A stretch of 64,000 nt of DNA from the NCBI GenBank assembly GCA_004193285.1, contig SECP01000035.1:31947-95946 (forward strand), given 5' to 3'. The notes under the pieces were generated by a model. That model was not told the origin of the DNA, did no database searches, and was given only the letters and a program-made list of their open reading frames with translations. The translations under genes were made by a program, and so were the position numbers. Positions 17,384 through 26,250 of this stretch are shown here, piece after piece (the stretch's first letter is position 1; each line of letters opens with the position of its first letter). The DNA is from Myxococcales bacterium (GTDB lineage Bacteria > Myxococcota_A > Polyangia > Polyangiales > Polyangiaceae).

Positions 17384-18310
17384 CCATTCGGCACTGATAC
17401 GGAGCCGCACGCAGCACGCCGTACGCCGCGATTCGGCACTGATAAGGAGCCGCACGCCGTACGGCGCAATTCGGCACCGCCACGGAGCCGCACGGAGCAC
17501 GCCGCACGGCGCAATTCGGCATTGATACGGAGCCGCACGCAGCACGCCGTACGGCGTGATTCGGCATTGATACGGAGCCGCACAGGGCACGCCGTACGGC
17601 GCAATTCGGCATTGACACGGAGCCGCACAGGCCACGCCGTACGGCTTGATTCGGCATTGACACGGAGCCGCACAGGGCACGCCGTACGGCGCAATTCGGC
17701 ACTGATACAAAGCCGCACGGAGCATGCCGTACGGCGCGATTCGGCATTGATACGGAGCCGCACGCAGCACGCCATACGGCTTGATTCGGCGTTGCCACGA
17801 AGCCGCACGGAGCACGCCGTACGCCGCGATTCGGTACCCCACGAAGCCGCACGCAGCACGCCGTACGCCGCGATTCGGCACTGATACGGAGCCGCACGCA
17901 GCACCCCGTACGACTTGATTCGGCATTGATACGGAGCCTCACAGGGCACGCCGTACAGCTTGATTCGGCACTGATACGGAGCCGCACAGGGCACGCCGTA
18001 CGGCTTGATTCGGCACTGATACAAAGCCGCACGCAGCACGCCGTACGGCGCCATTCGGCACCGCCACGAAGCCGCACGGAGCACGCCGTGCGGCGCCATT
18101 CGGCACCGCCACGAAGCCGCACGGAGCACGCCGTACGGCGCCATTCGGCACCGCCACGAAGCCGCACGCAGCACGCCGTGCGGCGCGATTCGGCACCACC
18201 ACGAAGCCGCACAGGGCACGCCGTACGGCGCGATTCGGCACCGCCACGAAGTCGCACGGGGCACGCCGTGCGGCGCGATTCGGCGCCGCCGCGGAGCCGC
18301 ACGGCGCACC
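17384..18310. repeat. 21-copy 45-bp tandem array with palindromic core
   Basis: ATTCGGCA (or a close variant) recurs at 17386, 17431, 17469, 17514, 17559, 17604, 17649, 17694, 17739, 17784, 17829, 17873, 17918, 17963, 18008, 18053, 18098, 18143, 18188, 18233 and 18278. Spacing is 45 bp, except one 38 and one 44. Each unit also has GAGCCGCAC, GCACGCCG and a core palindrome CGCCGTACGGCG, with variants such as GCCGTGCGGC. Two subtypes differ after ATTCGGCA: TTGATACGGAG or CCGCCACGAAG; the latter clusters at 18053-18278. Because the period is a multiple of three, all minus-strand frames stay open for long stretches. The array abuts the 3' end of the MCE gene and lies upstream of the RAYT gene. 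Confidence 0.95.
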
Positions 18311-18313
18311 CGT

Positions 18314-19819
18314 TTAGGGGGCTTTGGCGAAGGGGAGGATGGTCTTGAGGTCTTCGTCGTTGAAGCGGAGCATGCCGCCGACGAAGTAGTCGCGGCGCGA
18401 ATTGCTCAGGATGTCTTCGACGCCGCCGAGGATCCACAGGCGATTGATGAATTCGTAGCCGAGCGAGATGCGCCAACGGGGCAGCACCACCTCGCCGAAG
18501 CCGTAGAGGTCTTGCCGTAGCTCGAAGCGGCCGTCGAAGAGCGAAGTGTCCAAGCCGACGCCGCCGGTGGACTCCTTGATGCCGAAGCGCCCGGTAAAGG
18601 GACCGAAGCTCTGCGCGAACTGCAGCGAGAAGCGCAGCGAGTTGGAGGTCACGGTGCGCACTTCCCGGTAGTGCGGAGGGTCGTTCGGATTCGTGCTGTC
18701 GACGTCTATCTGCTCGAAACGCGTGAGCCCCTTCGGGTCGTTCACGATTTCGATCATGTAGTACTTGTCTTCTTTGGGCTGCAGTCGAATCTCGACGTAG
18801 CTCTTCACCGTGCTGGCGAGGAATTGGTAGTCCGTGCGCAGGCTGACGATCGTCTGCAGGCGCGAGATGCCGCCCAAGAAGTCCCCGACGTTCTCGACCG
18901 CGCCCTCGACCTCATTGATGAGCTTTTCGTCTTTGGTGAGGCGCCCGAGCGTGCCCTCACCTCGGTTGAGGCGCTGGGTCACGTCGTCCACGTTCTTGAG
19001 CGCGCTCTCTAGGTTCTGGCTCGCGCGGTCCACGCGCTGAACGATCTGCCGCACCTCCCCGGCTTCCTTGCCCTCGCCGGTCGGGTCCTTGGCCATGAGC
19101 TCTCGCACCTCACGGGTGGTCTCGCGCACGTTCTCGAGGATGGCCTGAATCTCGGGCGCGCTGCGGCTGGAGATCTGCTGGGTGTTGACGACGATCTCGT
19201 GAATCGCCTCGCGGTTTTCGCGCACCGTTTGGTTGAGCGCTTCCGTGACCTGGGCCAGGTTGCGCAGCGTCGTCTGGATGTCGGACTTGCCCTGATCGCT
19301 GCCGACGGACTCGCGGAGGGCCGCGGTCACTTCTTTGACGTCCTTGGCGATGTCGGACATCTGCCGCATGAGGTCGTCCGGCGTCTGCGCCTCGCTGACC
19401 ACCTTGATCTCTTCGCCGTTCGCGAGCTTTCGGCGACCCTCGGTGCCGGGGGCTACCTTGAGCTGAAATTCGCCGAGCAGGCTGCTTGCCACCTTGGCCG
19501 CGGCCGCGTCTTCGTACAGCGGCACGTCCTTGTTGATCACGAGGTCGATGCGCGCGATGTCGTGCTCGAGCTTGATGCTCTGGACGCGCCCGACTGGAAT
19601 GCCCGCGATGCGCACCTGCGAGAGCTTGGCGATGCCGCTCGCGTCCTTCATGCGCGCGAACACGACGTAGCCACCATCGCTTTCACCGGACTTGGTGACA
19701 TAGCGGTAGATGAAGAGACCGGCGCCCGTGAGGACGACGGCGAAAGCGCCGACCTTCGCGGCAGTAGTAAAGCGACCAGCCAACCCGGCGAGCGTAGACG
19801 CCAAGACGTGGCGTAGCAA
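18314..19819 (-). CDS. MCE/MlaD family lipid-transport protein with long C-terminus
   Basis: 501 aa. One N-terminal membrane helix (about 20-40), then an MCE domain (about 48-125: VVFARMKDASGIAKLSQVRIAGIPVGRVQSI is the usual first half), then a long Gln/Glu/Thr-rich helical region (about 150-330) like the needle-forming coiled coils of longer MCE proteins. The last ~170 residues are beta-rich with alternating aromatics (LRFSLQFAQSFGPFTGRFGI, WRISLGYEFINRLWILGG), which suggests an outer-membrane-like barrel end. Role: phospholipid or lipid transport across the envelope. Partner mlaE/mlaF genes are not adjacent; they may lie elsewhere. Confidence 0.85.
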   Translation of the reverse strand: MLRHVLASTLAGLAGRFTTAAKVGAFAVVLTGAGLFIYRYVTKSGESDGGYVVFARMKDASGIAKLSQVRIAGIPVGRVQSIKLEHDIARIDLVINKDVPLYEDAAAAKVASSLLGEFQLKVAPGTEGRRKLANGEEIKVVSEAQTPDDLMRQMSDIAKDVKEVTAALRESVGSDQGKSDIQTTLRNLAQVTEALNQTVRENREAIHEIVVNTQQISSRSAPEIQAILENVRETTREVRELMAKDPTGEGKEAGEVRQIVQRVDRASQNLESALKNVDDVTQRLNRGEGTLGRLTKDEKLINEVEGAVENVGDFLGGISRLQTIVSLRTDYQFLASTVKSYVEIRLQPKEDKYYMIEIVNDPKGLTRFEQIDVDSTNPNDPPHYREVRTVTSNSLRFSLQFAQSFGPFTGRFGIKESTGGVGLDTSLFDGRFELRQDLYGFGEVVLPRWRISLGYEFINRLWILGGVEDILSNSRRDYFVGGMLRFNDEDLKTILPFAKAP

Positions 19820-19853
19820 CGGCCGTAGGACCTAAACATGCTACAAACGGTTG

Positions 19854-21119
19854 ATGGGCCGACCCGTTCGCTCGGCGTTAGCCAGAATGCCTCGCGCGAC
19901 GCTCGTGCTCGTCGGTTTCGCTACAAGCGCGAGCTGCACCGCCTCGCCTCCTGCCCACAAGACGAGCGTGCCGCAAGCTCACCCGGCAGCAGCCCCCGCC
20001 GCCGCGGGGGACGAGCTTTTCGACTTTCCCGACGCCACGACCTCGCCCCGAGCGCTCACCCAGGTGCCGGAGGCGCTCGCGCCATTTTTCGACCTTTGCC
20101 GACGAGGAGACGCCGCACTGTCGCGGGTCGCGGAGCGCTCGGCCCGGCGTCAAAGCGAAGGTGGCGCGCCGCTGGACGCCCCCGAGATCAGCTTTGCGCT
20201 CCGCGCCGAAGGCTCGCCGTACGTGTGGCCGCGCGCATGGACGCTGGAGGGCGGCGATCTGCAAACTTCGGCCGCCGTGGAGCGCATGCGCAGCTGGCTG
20301 CAAGGCTTCCAGGATGGGGGTGAGCGCCGTTGCGGCATCGCGCTGGTGAGCGCCAAGGAACGCAGCGTGCTCGCGGCCGTCGCGGTCGACGCGCTGGCGG
20401 ACCTCTCCCCCTTGCCGGTGAGGCAGCGCGCCGGGACCTGGCTGAACCTGGACGCTGAGCTGCTCGTCGCCGCGAGCGACGCCAAAGTCATCGTGCTCGG
20501 TCCAAGTGGCGCTCCGTACGCGGTGCCGACGACGTTCGACGGGCGGGCCGCGCGCGCTCGATTTCGCGCGGATCGCCCCGGCCCATTCTTGGTCCAGCTG
20601 CTCGCAGACGTCGCAGGAGGCCCGAGGCCGCTGCTGGAGGCGACGGTCTATGCGGACGTTGCACCGCCGAGCTCGTTTTCTGGCGATCCCGCTCCCGGCG
20701 AGCCCACCGTGCCGCTCGACTCGCGCGCGGACCGCGGCGCAGCGCTCTTGGACATGGTGAACCAGGCTCGCGCCACGGAGCGGAGCGCACCGCTCGAGCG
20801 CGACGCCAAGCTCGACGCGGTCGCCCAAGCTCACGCGGAGACCATGCGCGCCCTCAAGCGCATCGCGCACGACGCGGGCGATGGGGACCCGCAAAGCCGC
20901 GTCGAGGCCGCAGATTTGCGCGTCCTTGCGACCGGCGAGAACGTCGCTCACGCGCCTTCGGTCGTGCGCGCCCACCGCGCGTTGTGGGCGAGTCCTTCGC
21001 ACCGGGAAAATCTTCTCGCCCCTCGTTTCGACAAGGTTGGAATAGGGCTTGCGTTCGACGAGGACGGCTCGATTTGGGTGTGTGAGTTATTCGCCGACAC
21101 AGGAGCCCGCCGCCGCTGA
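19854..21119 (+). CDS. CAP-domain (SCP/YkwD) lipoprotein
   Basis: 421 aa. Signal peptide with a lipobox-like SASC near residue 27. The middle part (about 60-270) is not recognised. The C-terminal CAP domain (about 295-420) shows LLDMVNQARA, LDAVAQAHAETM, TGENVAH and a final SHRENLLAPRFDKVGIGLAF, the standard CAP motifs (His and Glu of the cavity). CAP proteins are secreted and of varied function. ATG 19854 follows a TTG in the same frame. Divergent from the MCE gene, with only about 30 bases between starts, so the two promoters probably overlap. Confidence 0.8.
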   Translation: MGRPVRSALARMPRATLVLVGFATSASCTASPPAHKTSVPQAHPAAAPAAAGDELFDFPDATTSPRALTQVPEALAPFFDLCRRGDAALSRVAERSARRQSEGGAPLDAPEISFALRAEGSPYVWPRAWTLEGGDLQTSAAVERMRSWLQGFQDGGERRCGIALVSAKERSVLAAVAVDALADLSPLPVRQRAGTWLNLDAELLVAASDAKVIVLGPSGAPYAVPTTFDGRAARARFRADRPGPFLVQLLADVAGGPRPLLEATVYADVAPPSSFSGDPAPGEPTVPLDSRADRGAALLDMVNQARATERSAPLERDAKLDAVAQAHAETMRALKRIAHDAGDGDPQSRVEAADLRVLATGENVAHAPSVVRAHRALWASPSHRENLLAPRFDKVGIGLAFDEDGSIWVCELFADTGARRR

Positions 21120-21189
21120 CCCGGTGGCCGGGAAATCGCCCGAAATCATCGCTTCTAATGCGGAATCGGGCAGGCTACTTTCCGTCGCC

Positions 21190-22944
21190 GTGCTTTCTCA
21201 TCGGGATCCCGCCCTGCGCGTTAGTGGTCAATCGGCATTCGGACGCGGGGCTCGCACCCTGGTGGCATTGGCCCTGGGGGCCAGCGCTGTTCTGCTGACG
21301 AGCGGCGAAGCTCGCGCTCAGGCCAGCTACTTCTATCTGGATCGCGCACAGATCTCGGGCGCACCGGAAGACGGCTTCATGGTGTGGCGGCCGGTCGGCT
21401 CCGAGGAGAATCGCGTCTATGTGAACGGCGCCCTCGGTTACTCGCACAATCCGCTGCGAAACGAGACGGTGACGGACGTCGCGAGCGTCGAGCGGCAGAT
21501 CGACAACCCCGTTCAGGGCCAATTCATCACCTACCTCTCCGGCGGCGTGCAGCTGGTGAAGCGTCTGACGTTGGGCATGACGTTGCCCGTCAACCTCCTC
21601 ACCATCTACGGCGACGACCCGCAAGTTCGCGACGTGGGCGGCGGCGGCATCGGCGATGCGGCGGTGGGCATCAGCGATCTGCGCTTGGACGCGCGCGTGA
21701 AGACCTGGGAGACGGACAGTCAGTGGCTCAAGTTCGGCCTGGGCGGCGCGCTCTTTCTTCCCACCGGAACCCGCAGCGCCTTCGCGGGCGACGGCGGCGC
21801 GAGCGGCTACTTGTACGCGGCCAGCGAGCTGGACTTCGGCAAGTTCTTCGTGAGCGGCAACATCGGGCCCCACTTCCGGCCGAACGGCAGCATCGGCGGC
21901 AACAACGGCAGCCTGTTCCTCGGCTCGGACTTGCGGTGGACGTTCGGCGCCTACCTCCCGCTGCGGGAAGGTCGCGTGCGCCTCGGTGGTGAGCTGTGGG
22001 GCACCACCGGTCTCAGTTCGGTGAACGATGAGAGCAAGTTCTTCAAGGGCGCCAACACGGACCTGGAATGGACGGCGCAGGGCCGCTTCCTCGTCGACAA
22101 GCGGGACCGTCTTTACGTGCAGGTTGGCGCCGGCACACGCCTGACCACGGGGTACGGCGCGCCGGATTTTCGCATCCTCGGCTCCATCGGAACGTACTGG
22201 AACTTCCTGGACTTCAAGGCCAAGTCGCCCGCCCGCAAAGTGGAGGTCACTCCCGACGTGGACGACTACGATCGCGACACGGACGGCGATGGCTACCCGG
22301 ACTCGGTGGACGGTTGCCCGACGGACAAGGAAGACGGCAAGCCCCCAGCCCCCACCGACGGCTGCCCCGGTAACTCCGATCGCGACGGCGACGGCATCCC
22401 GGATGTCGACGATCAGTGCCCGGACAAGGCCGAGGACAAGGACAAGGTCCAAGACGAAGACGGCTGCCCCGAAGACGACGCTGACAAGGACGGCATTCCG
22501 GACGTGCAGGACAAGTGCCCGACCGAGCCCGGCAAGCGCTCGCCGATCGCGGAAAAGTTCGGCTGCCCGAGCTTGATCGAGATGGGCACGGACGGCAGCG
22601 TTCAACTCCTCAAGCCGATCGAGTTCGAGACCGGCCGCGCCACCATCAAGGCCGTGAGCTTCCCCATCTTGGACGAGGTGCTCGATCTACTGAAGGGCCG
22701 CCCGTCGATGCGCCTCGGCGTCTACGGCCACACGGACAGCAAGGGCATCCCCGGCAACAACCTCAAGCTGAGCAAGGATCGCGCGGCTGCGGTGCGCAAG
22801 TACCTCGAAGGCAAGGGCATCGCCAGCAGCCGACTCCAGTCGGAGGGCTTCGGCCAGACCAAGCCCGTCGCGCCCAACGAGACGGACGACGGCCGCGCCA
22901 AGAACCGCCGCGTGGAGTTCAAGATCCTGAGCGGCGCGGACTGA
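21190..22944 (+). CDS. OmpA-family outer membrane protein with thrombospondin type 3 repeats
   Basis: About 584 aa from GTG 21190; the frame is open to 21049 and no start has a convincing ribosome site, so the N-terminus is uncertain. A signal peptide ends near GEARAQA. A beta-rich barrel-like part (about 45-340) with many aromatic strand ends follows. Then come Ca-binding TSP3 repeats rich in DxDGDGxPDxxDxCP (about 355-455), and an OmpA C-terminal domain (about 470-580: FETGRATI, VYGHTDSKG, NRRVEFKI) that binds peptidoglycan. It links outer membrane and wall and is a typical delta-proteobacterial surface protein. Confidence 0.88.
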   Translation: MLSHRDPALRVSGQSAFGRGARTLVALALGASAVLLTSGEARAQASYFYLDRAQISGAPEDGFMVWRPVGSEENRVYVNGALGYSHNPLRNETVTDVASVERQIDNPVQGQFITYLSGGVQLVKRLTLGMTLPVNLLTIYGDDPQVRDVGGGGIGDAAVGISDLRLDARVKTWETDSQWLKFGLGGALFLPTGTRSAFAGDGGASGYLYAASELDFGKFFVSGNIGPHFRPNGSIGGNNGSLFLGSDLRWTFGAYLPLREGRVRLGGELWGTTGLSSVNDESKFFKGANTDLEWTAQGRFLVDKRDRLYVQVGAGTRLTTGYGAPDFRILGSIGTYWNFLDFKAKSPARKVEVTPDVDDYDRDTDGDGYPDSVDGCPTDKEDGKPPAPTDGCPGNSDRDGDGIPDVDDQCPDKAEDKDKVQDEDGCPEDDADKDGIPDVQDKCPTEPGKRSPIAEKFGCPSLIEMGTDGSVQLLKPIEFETGRATIKAVSFPILDEVLDLLKGRPSMRLGVYGHTDSKGIPGNNLKLSKDRAAAVRKYLEGKGIASSRLQSEGFGQTKPVAPNETDDGRAKNRRVEFKILSGAD

Positions 22945-22962
22945 CCGCGTTCGAACGCGCTC

Positions 22963-22985
22963 GAGCGGCCTGAGCGGGGCCGCTC
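22963..22985 (+). terminator. Possible hairpin terminator after the OmpA gene
   Basis: Stem GAGCGGCC (22963-22970) pairs with GGCCGCTC (22978-22985) around a 7-base loop, about 18 bases after the stop codon. No T tract follows, so it may end transcription only with Rho or may just stabilise the 3' end. Confidence 0.35.
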
Positions 22986-23076
22986 GGTGCGGCTCACTCC
23001 GAGAGCGCGCACAAACAAAACGACGAAGCGCGGACGCCCGCTCGGGCTCCGCGCTCGCGATCAACCAGTAGAGAGA

Positions 23077-23101
23077 GCGACGCCTGCCGAAGCGGCGTCG
23101 C
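23077..23101 (-). terminator. Terminator hairpin of rpmG
   Basis: On the minus strand, 7 bases after the rpmG stop, an 8-bp perfect stem (GCGACGCC/GGCGTCGC) with a 9-base loop is followed by TCTCTCTAC, a weak pyrimidine/T run. Position and orientation fit rpmG. Confidence 0.5.
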
Positions 23102-23107
23102 GGGCTC

Positions 23108-23275
23108 TCACTTGCTGTGCGGAGGCATCTTCACTTCTTTGAAGATGACGTGCTCCCGCTTGACCGGGTCGTACTTCTTGAGCTCGAGCTTGTTGGTCTG
23201 CGTGCGCTTGTTCTTGGTCGTGTAGTAGGTGAAGCCCGTACCGGCCGAAGAAACGAGGCGAATGTTCTCTCGCAT
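23108..23275 (-). CDS. rpmG: 50S ribosomal protein L33
   Basis: 55 aa, found by translating the minus strand; too short for most gene finders' cut-offs. The protein begins MRENIRLVSSAGTGFTYYTT and has KNKRTQTNKLELKKYDP and a final FKEVK, the L33 pattern. It is the cysteine-free form, so no zinc ribbon. Length and sequence match bacterial L33 closely. It is divergent from rpmH with about 207 bp between starts. L33 usually lies with secE/tuf or rpmB; being next to rpmH is a less common place. Confidence 0.93.
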   Translation of the reverse strand: MRENIRLVSSAGTGFTYYTTKNKRTQTNKLELKKYDPVKREHVIFKEVKMPPHSK

Positions 23276-23354
23276 GGGACGCGGGAAGTATCACGCGCCT
23301 GGTGCCCTTTCAAGGCCCTGCAGGCCGAAAGTCTCGCAAAATATCGACCAGTAC

Positions 23355-23382
23355 TTGACGAGCCCCCCGATGGATGGCTAAT
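23355..23382 (+). promoter_or_regulatory. Sigma-70-type promoter for rpmH
   Basis: TTGACG (23355-23360), then 16 bases, then GCTAAT (23377-23382), about 100 bases before the rpmH ATG. A good -35 and a fair -10 at suitable spacing; it is the best promoter-like pair in the rpmG-rpmH gap. No DnaA boxes are visible in the gap. Confidence 0.45.
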
Positions 23383-23482
23383 TCCGCCCCCGCTCGGTCC
23401 TGGTGTCGGTTTTGGCACTCGCGGACCAGGGTTTCGTTCCGCTCGCTGGGCTCGCTCAGCAGCACCAGCTACGAGAAGTTCC

Positions 23483-23632
23483 ATGAAGCGCACGTACCAG
23501 CCCCACAACATCAGCCGCATCCGCACTCACGGCTACCGTAAGCGCAACAGCACCAAGGGCGGCCAGAATGTTCTCAAGAACCGCCGCCGCAAGGGTCGCT
23601 GGCGCTTGACGGTTTCCATCTACGAAAAGTGA
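23483..23632 (+). CDS. rpmH: 50S ribosomal protein L34
   Basis: 49 aa: starts MKRTYQPHN, then RTHGYRKR, STKGGQNVLKNRRRKGR and RLTVS, a textbook L34 with a short C-terminal extension (IYEK). Very basic. It opens the conserved rpmH-rnpA-yidD-yidC-jag cluster. The TGA is followed at once by the GTG of rnpA, so the two are co-transcribed and probably coupled. Confidence 0.97.
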   Translation: MKRTYQPHNISRIRTHGYRKRNSTKGGQNVLKNRRRKGRWRLTVSIYEK

Positions 23633-24016
23633 GTGGTCTCCGCGCCTTCCGAACCGGGCTCGCGCTCCTCTCCTTCGAGCGCGAGCCGCGTCCGAAAGCG
23701 CGCTGAGTACCTGGAGATTCAGTCGGGCGGTCAACGCGTCAGCGGGGACTGCCTGGTCTTCATTTTGCTGCGTCGCCCTGCAGGCTCGCCCCTGCGGCTT
23801 GGTATTACTGCGTCGCGCAAAATCGGCAACGCCGTCCAGCGCAACCGTGCGCGGCGCTTGGTGCGGGAGGCGTTCCGGGCCGTGTTCGAGCAGCTCCCTC
23901 CAGCGGTAGACATCGTCGTCATCGTGCGACGCCCGCTCGGTGAACGGAAACTGCAGGCCGTGCTCGACGAGTGGCTGCGAGCGCTGCCTCGAATCCGCCG
24001 CTTCGCCGGCCCCTGA
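23633..24016 (+). CDS. rnpA: Ribonuclease P protein component
   Basis: 127 aa, starting at the GTG right after the rpmH stop. Contains LGITASRKIGNAVQRNRARRLVREAFR, which includes the RNR motif that contacts the RNase P RNA and the pre-tRNA leader. The usual first motif (R L ... F) is shifted by a Ser/Pro-rich N-terminal extension of about 20 residues. It assists 5' maturation of tRNAs in the cytoplasm. Place and neighbours confirm the call. Confidence 0.92.
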   Translation: MVSAPSEPGSRSSPSSASRVRKRAEYLEIQSGGQRVSGDCLVFILLRRPAGSPLRLGITASRKIGNAVQRNRARRLVREAFRAVFEQLPPAVDIVVIVRRPLGERKLQAVLDEWLRALPRIRRFAGP

Positions 24017-24032
24017 GCTATGCTTCTCGTGC

Positions 24033-24278
24033 ATGCTCGCCCAGCTGTTGATGCTGCTGATCCGCGTGTATCAGCGGGTACTATCGCCGCTGATCGGGCC
24101 CGTGTGTCGGTTCGAGCCTTCGTGCTCGAGGTACACCCACGAGTGCCTGAGGCTGCACGGCGCCGCCAAGGGATCCTATCTAGGCGTCCGGCGCATCATG
24201 CGCTGTCACCCGTGGAACCCAGGCGGTTATGATCCCCCCCCTGCGCCGCGGCCTGGCCCCGCCGCGCCTCTTTCCTGA
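24033..24278 (+). CDS. yidD: Membrane protein insertion efficiency factor YidD
   Basis: 81 aa from ATG 24033, 16 bases after rnpA. Amphipathic N-terminus (LLMLLIRVYQRVLSPLIGP), then the family motif CRFEPSCSRYTHECLRLHG and ending RIMRCHPWNPGGYDP. The three conserved Cys are present. It works at the inner membrane with YidC. A Pro/Ala tail closes it. Confidence 0.94.
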   Translation: MLAQLLMLLIRVYQRVLSPLIGPVCRFEPSCSRYTHECLRLHGAAKGSYLGVRRIMRCHPWNPGGYDPPPAPRPGPAAPLS

Positions 24279-24450
24279 GCTCACCTGGGCTCGAAGCTTT
24301 TTCCGGTCCGAGCCCCGTCGTATTAAAGGCCCTTCTATTCGCCTGGAGAATGTGCGCTTTCCAATCCGGCCCGTGCTAGACCGCTCCCAACTAACTGGTA
24401 CCCGGCGACCTCGGTCCGCCAAGCGGGTTCTTTCGGAAAAAACGTAGCTC

Positions 24451-26250
24451 ATGGAACGCGGCAATCTAGGTCGCTGGTTGCTCATCGCCGCCGGTATCTT
24501 CCTGTTCCTCAGGTTCGGCACGAACATCCTCGGAGGCGAGCACAAAGCACCGCAGCCGCTCGGCCCGGCCGAGGAGAGCGCGCCGGCCGCGGTGGCCGAG
24601 CGCTCACCGGAGCAGCTGTGCGACCTGTGGGGAGACCGCTTTCACGTCCAGCTGAGCACGCGCGGCGCCTCCATCAAGCGCTACCAGCTGACGACTGCGA
24701 AGTACCAGCACGCCGGCAAGCCGATAGACGTATCGACCACGCCGGACCAAGAGCTCTACCAGCAGCTGCGCTTCCAGTACTCGAACCGTCTGGAGCAGAG
24801 CCCGGAGCGCCAGGTGGATACGGACGCGCTGGATTTCGCCCTCGCCAAGAGCGACGGCAAGAGCTGCGAGTTCACGTACAAGGACGCCAAAGTCGAGCTC
24901 ACCAAGGTCGTGAAGCTCACCGCACGCCCCTACGAGCTGGACGTGAGCTCGACCATCGTCAACCGCGCAGATCGCCCGCTCAAGCACGCGGTCACGGTGC
25001 ACACGGACGACTGGCGCTACCAGCACGAGGTCCACGGCGGCATGTTCGCGCGGCCGAGCCCGTTCATCACGCAGGTGGAGTGCATCGGGGTGGACGAGCA
25101 CGCCACCCGGCTCACCCACTCCGATTTCGAGCCGAAGGACTTCGAGGACAAGACTCTCTTCCCGGTCAGCTCGCGCAACTCGGGCGCCTGGTACGAGGCA
25201 CCGGGCGCGCCCGCGGTCGCCGCGGTGTCGAACGCGTACTTCACTCACACGCTCGTTCCGAGCCAGGCTCCCGGCAAGCCGGTGTGCCAGGCGCAGATTC
25301 AGGAGCGCTACAATCCGGCGGCCGGCAGCATCGACAAGGACCCCAGCGGCGGCGCTCTTTATCGAGCACGCCTCGCCTACCCGCCGATGACCTTGGAGCC
25401 CGGCCAGAGCGCGACGTACACGCTCACCAGCTACTCCGGCCCCATGGAGCGGGCGCTGCTCGCGGTCGCGGCCGGCGGTAACAAGGGTCTCGATCAGCTC
25501 ATCGACCTCGGCTACTTCGCGCCGATCGCGAAGATCCTCGTCGCCTTCTTGCTCAAGGTGCACGGCCTGCTCGGCAATTGGGGCATCGCGATCATGATCC
25601 TCACGATCACGGCGCGCACGCTGCTCTTCCCGCTCACGCTGCCGTCGATCAAGAGCATGATCAAGATGCGCGAGCTCAAGCCCGAGATCGACGCGCTGAA
25701 CGAGAAGTTCAAGGACGACGCCCAGGCCAAGGGCCTCGCGCAGATGGAGCTGTGGCGGAAGCACAAGGTCAATCCGCTGAAGGGCTGCCTTCCGCAGCTG
25801 GCCTCGATGCCAGTGTGGTTCGCCCTCTACCGCACCCTGCAGACCGCGGTAGAGCTCTACAACATCCCGTTCTTGTGGTTTCCGGACCTGTCCTCGCCGG
25901 ACCCGCTCTACATCCTGCCGTTCATCATCGGCGCCACCTCTTTCATGCAGCAGCGGCTGATGCCGCCTCAGGGTGACCCGGCGCAGCAAAAGATGATGCT
26001 GTACTTCATGCCCGCCATGTTCACCGTGTTCATGCTGTTCCTGCCGGCTGGCCTCGGCGTGTACATGTTCACGAACGGCGTGCTCGGCATTCTGCAGCAG
26101 CAAGGCGTAGAGTGGCACGCGCGGCGCCACCTCAAGACCGGCGCCAAGGGCGCGATCAACGTGGAGGTCGTCAGTGACGCTTCCAAAGACAAGCTTTCGC
26201 CGAAGGGCAAGGTCGAAGACCGGCCCCAGCTCGGCAACGGAAAGGCATGA
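24451..26250 (+). CDS. yidC: Membrane protein insertase YidC
   Basis: 599 aa. First membrane helix at about residues 7-22 (WLLIAAGIFLFLRFG), a large periplasmic beta domain (about 50-340), then five helices of the conserved insertase core from about 345: GNWGIAIMILTITARTLLFPL, where the Arg of the hydrophilic groove is present, PLKGCLPQLASMPVWFALYRTL, and the last helix pair around LPFIIGATSFMQQRLMPP. Gram-negative-type length. It inserts membrane proteins with or without Sec. Separated by 172 bp from yidD, overlapping the jag start by ATGA. Confidence 0.97.
   Translation: MERGNLGRWLLIAAGIFLFLRFGTNILGGEHKAPQPLGPAEESAPAAVAERSPEQLCDLWGDRFHVQLSTRGASIKRYQLTTAKYQHAGKPIDVSTTPDQELYQQLRFQYSNRLEQSPERQVDTDALDFALAKSDGKSCEFTYKDAKVELTKVVKLTARPYELDVSSTIVNRADRPLKHAVTVHTDDWRYQHEVHGGMFARPSPFITQVECIGVDEHATRLTHSDFEPKDFEDKTLFPVSSRNSGAWYEAPGAPAVAAVSNAYFTHTLVPSQAPGKPVCQAQIQERYNPAAGSIDKDPSGGALYRARLAYPPMTLEPGQSATYTLTSYSGPMERALLAVAAGGNKGLDQLIDLGYFAPIAKILVAFLLKVHGLLGNWGIAIMILTITARTLLFPLTLPSIKSMIKMRELKPEIDALNEKFKDDAQAKGLAQMELWRKHKVNPLKGCLPQLASMPVWFALYRTLQTAVELYNIPFLWFPDLSSPDPLYILPFIIGATSFMQQRLMPPQGDPAQQKMMLYFMPAMFTVFMLFLPAGLGVYMFTNGVLGILQQQGVEWHARRHLKTGAKGAINVEVVSDASKDKLSPKGKVEDRPQLGNGKA

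Noticed and set aside
17384..18310. CRISPR array
   Set aside because: Units are contiguous and similar along their whole 45 bp; there are no unique spacers, and no cas genes are in the window.
23276..23482. Chromosome origin next to rpmH
   Set aside because: No DnaA-box-like TTATCCACA words or AT-rich unwinding region in the gap, and no dnaA gene in the window.
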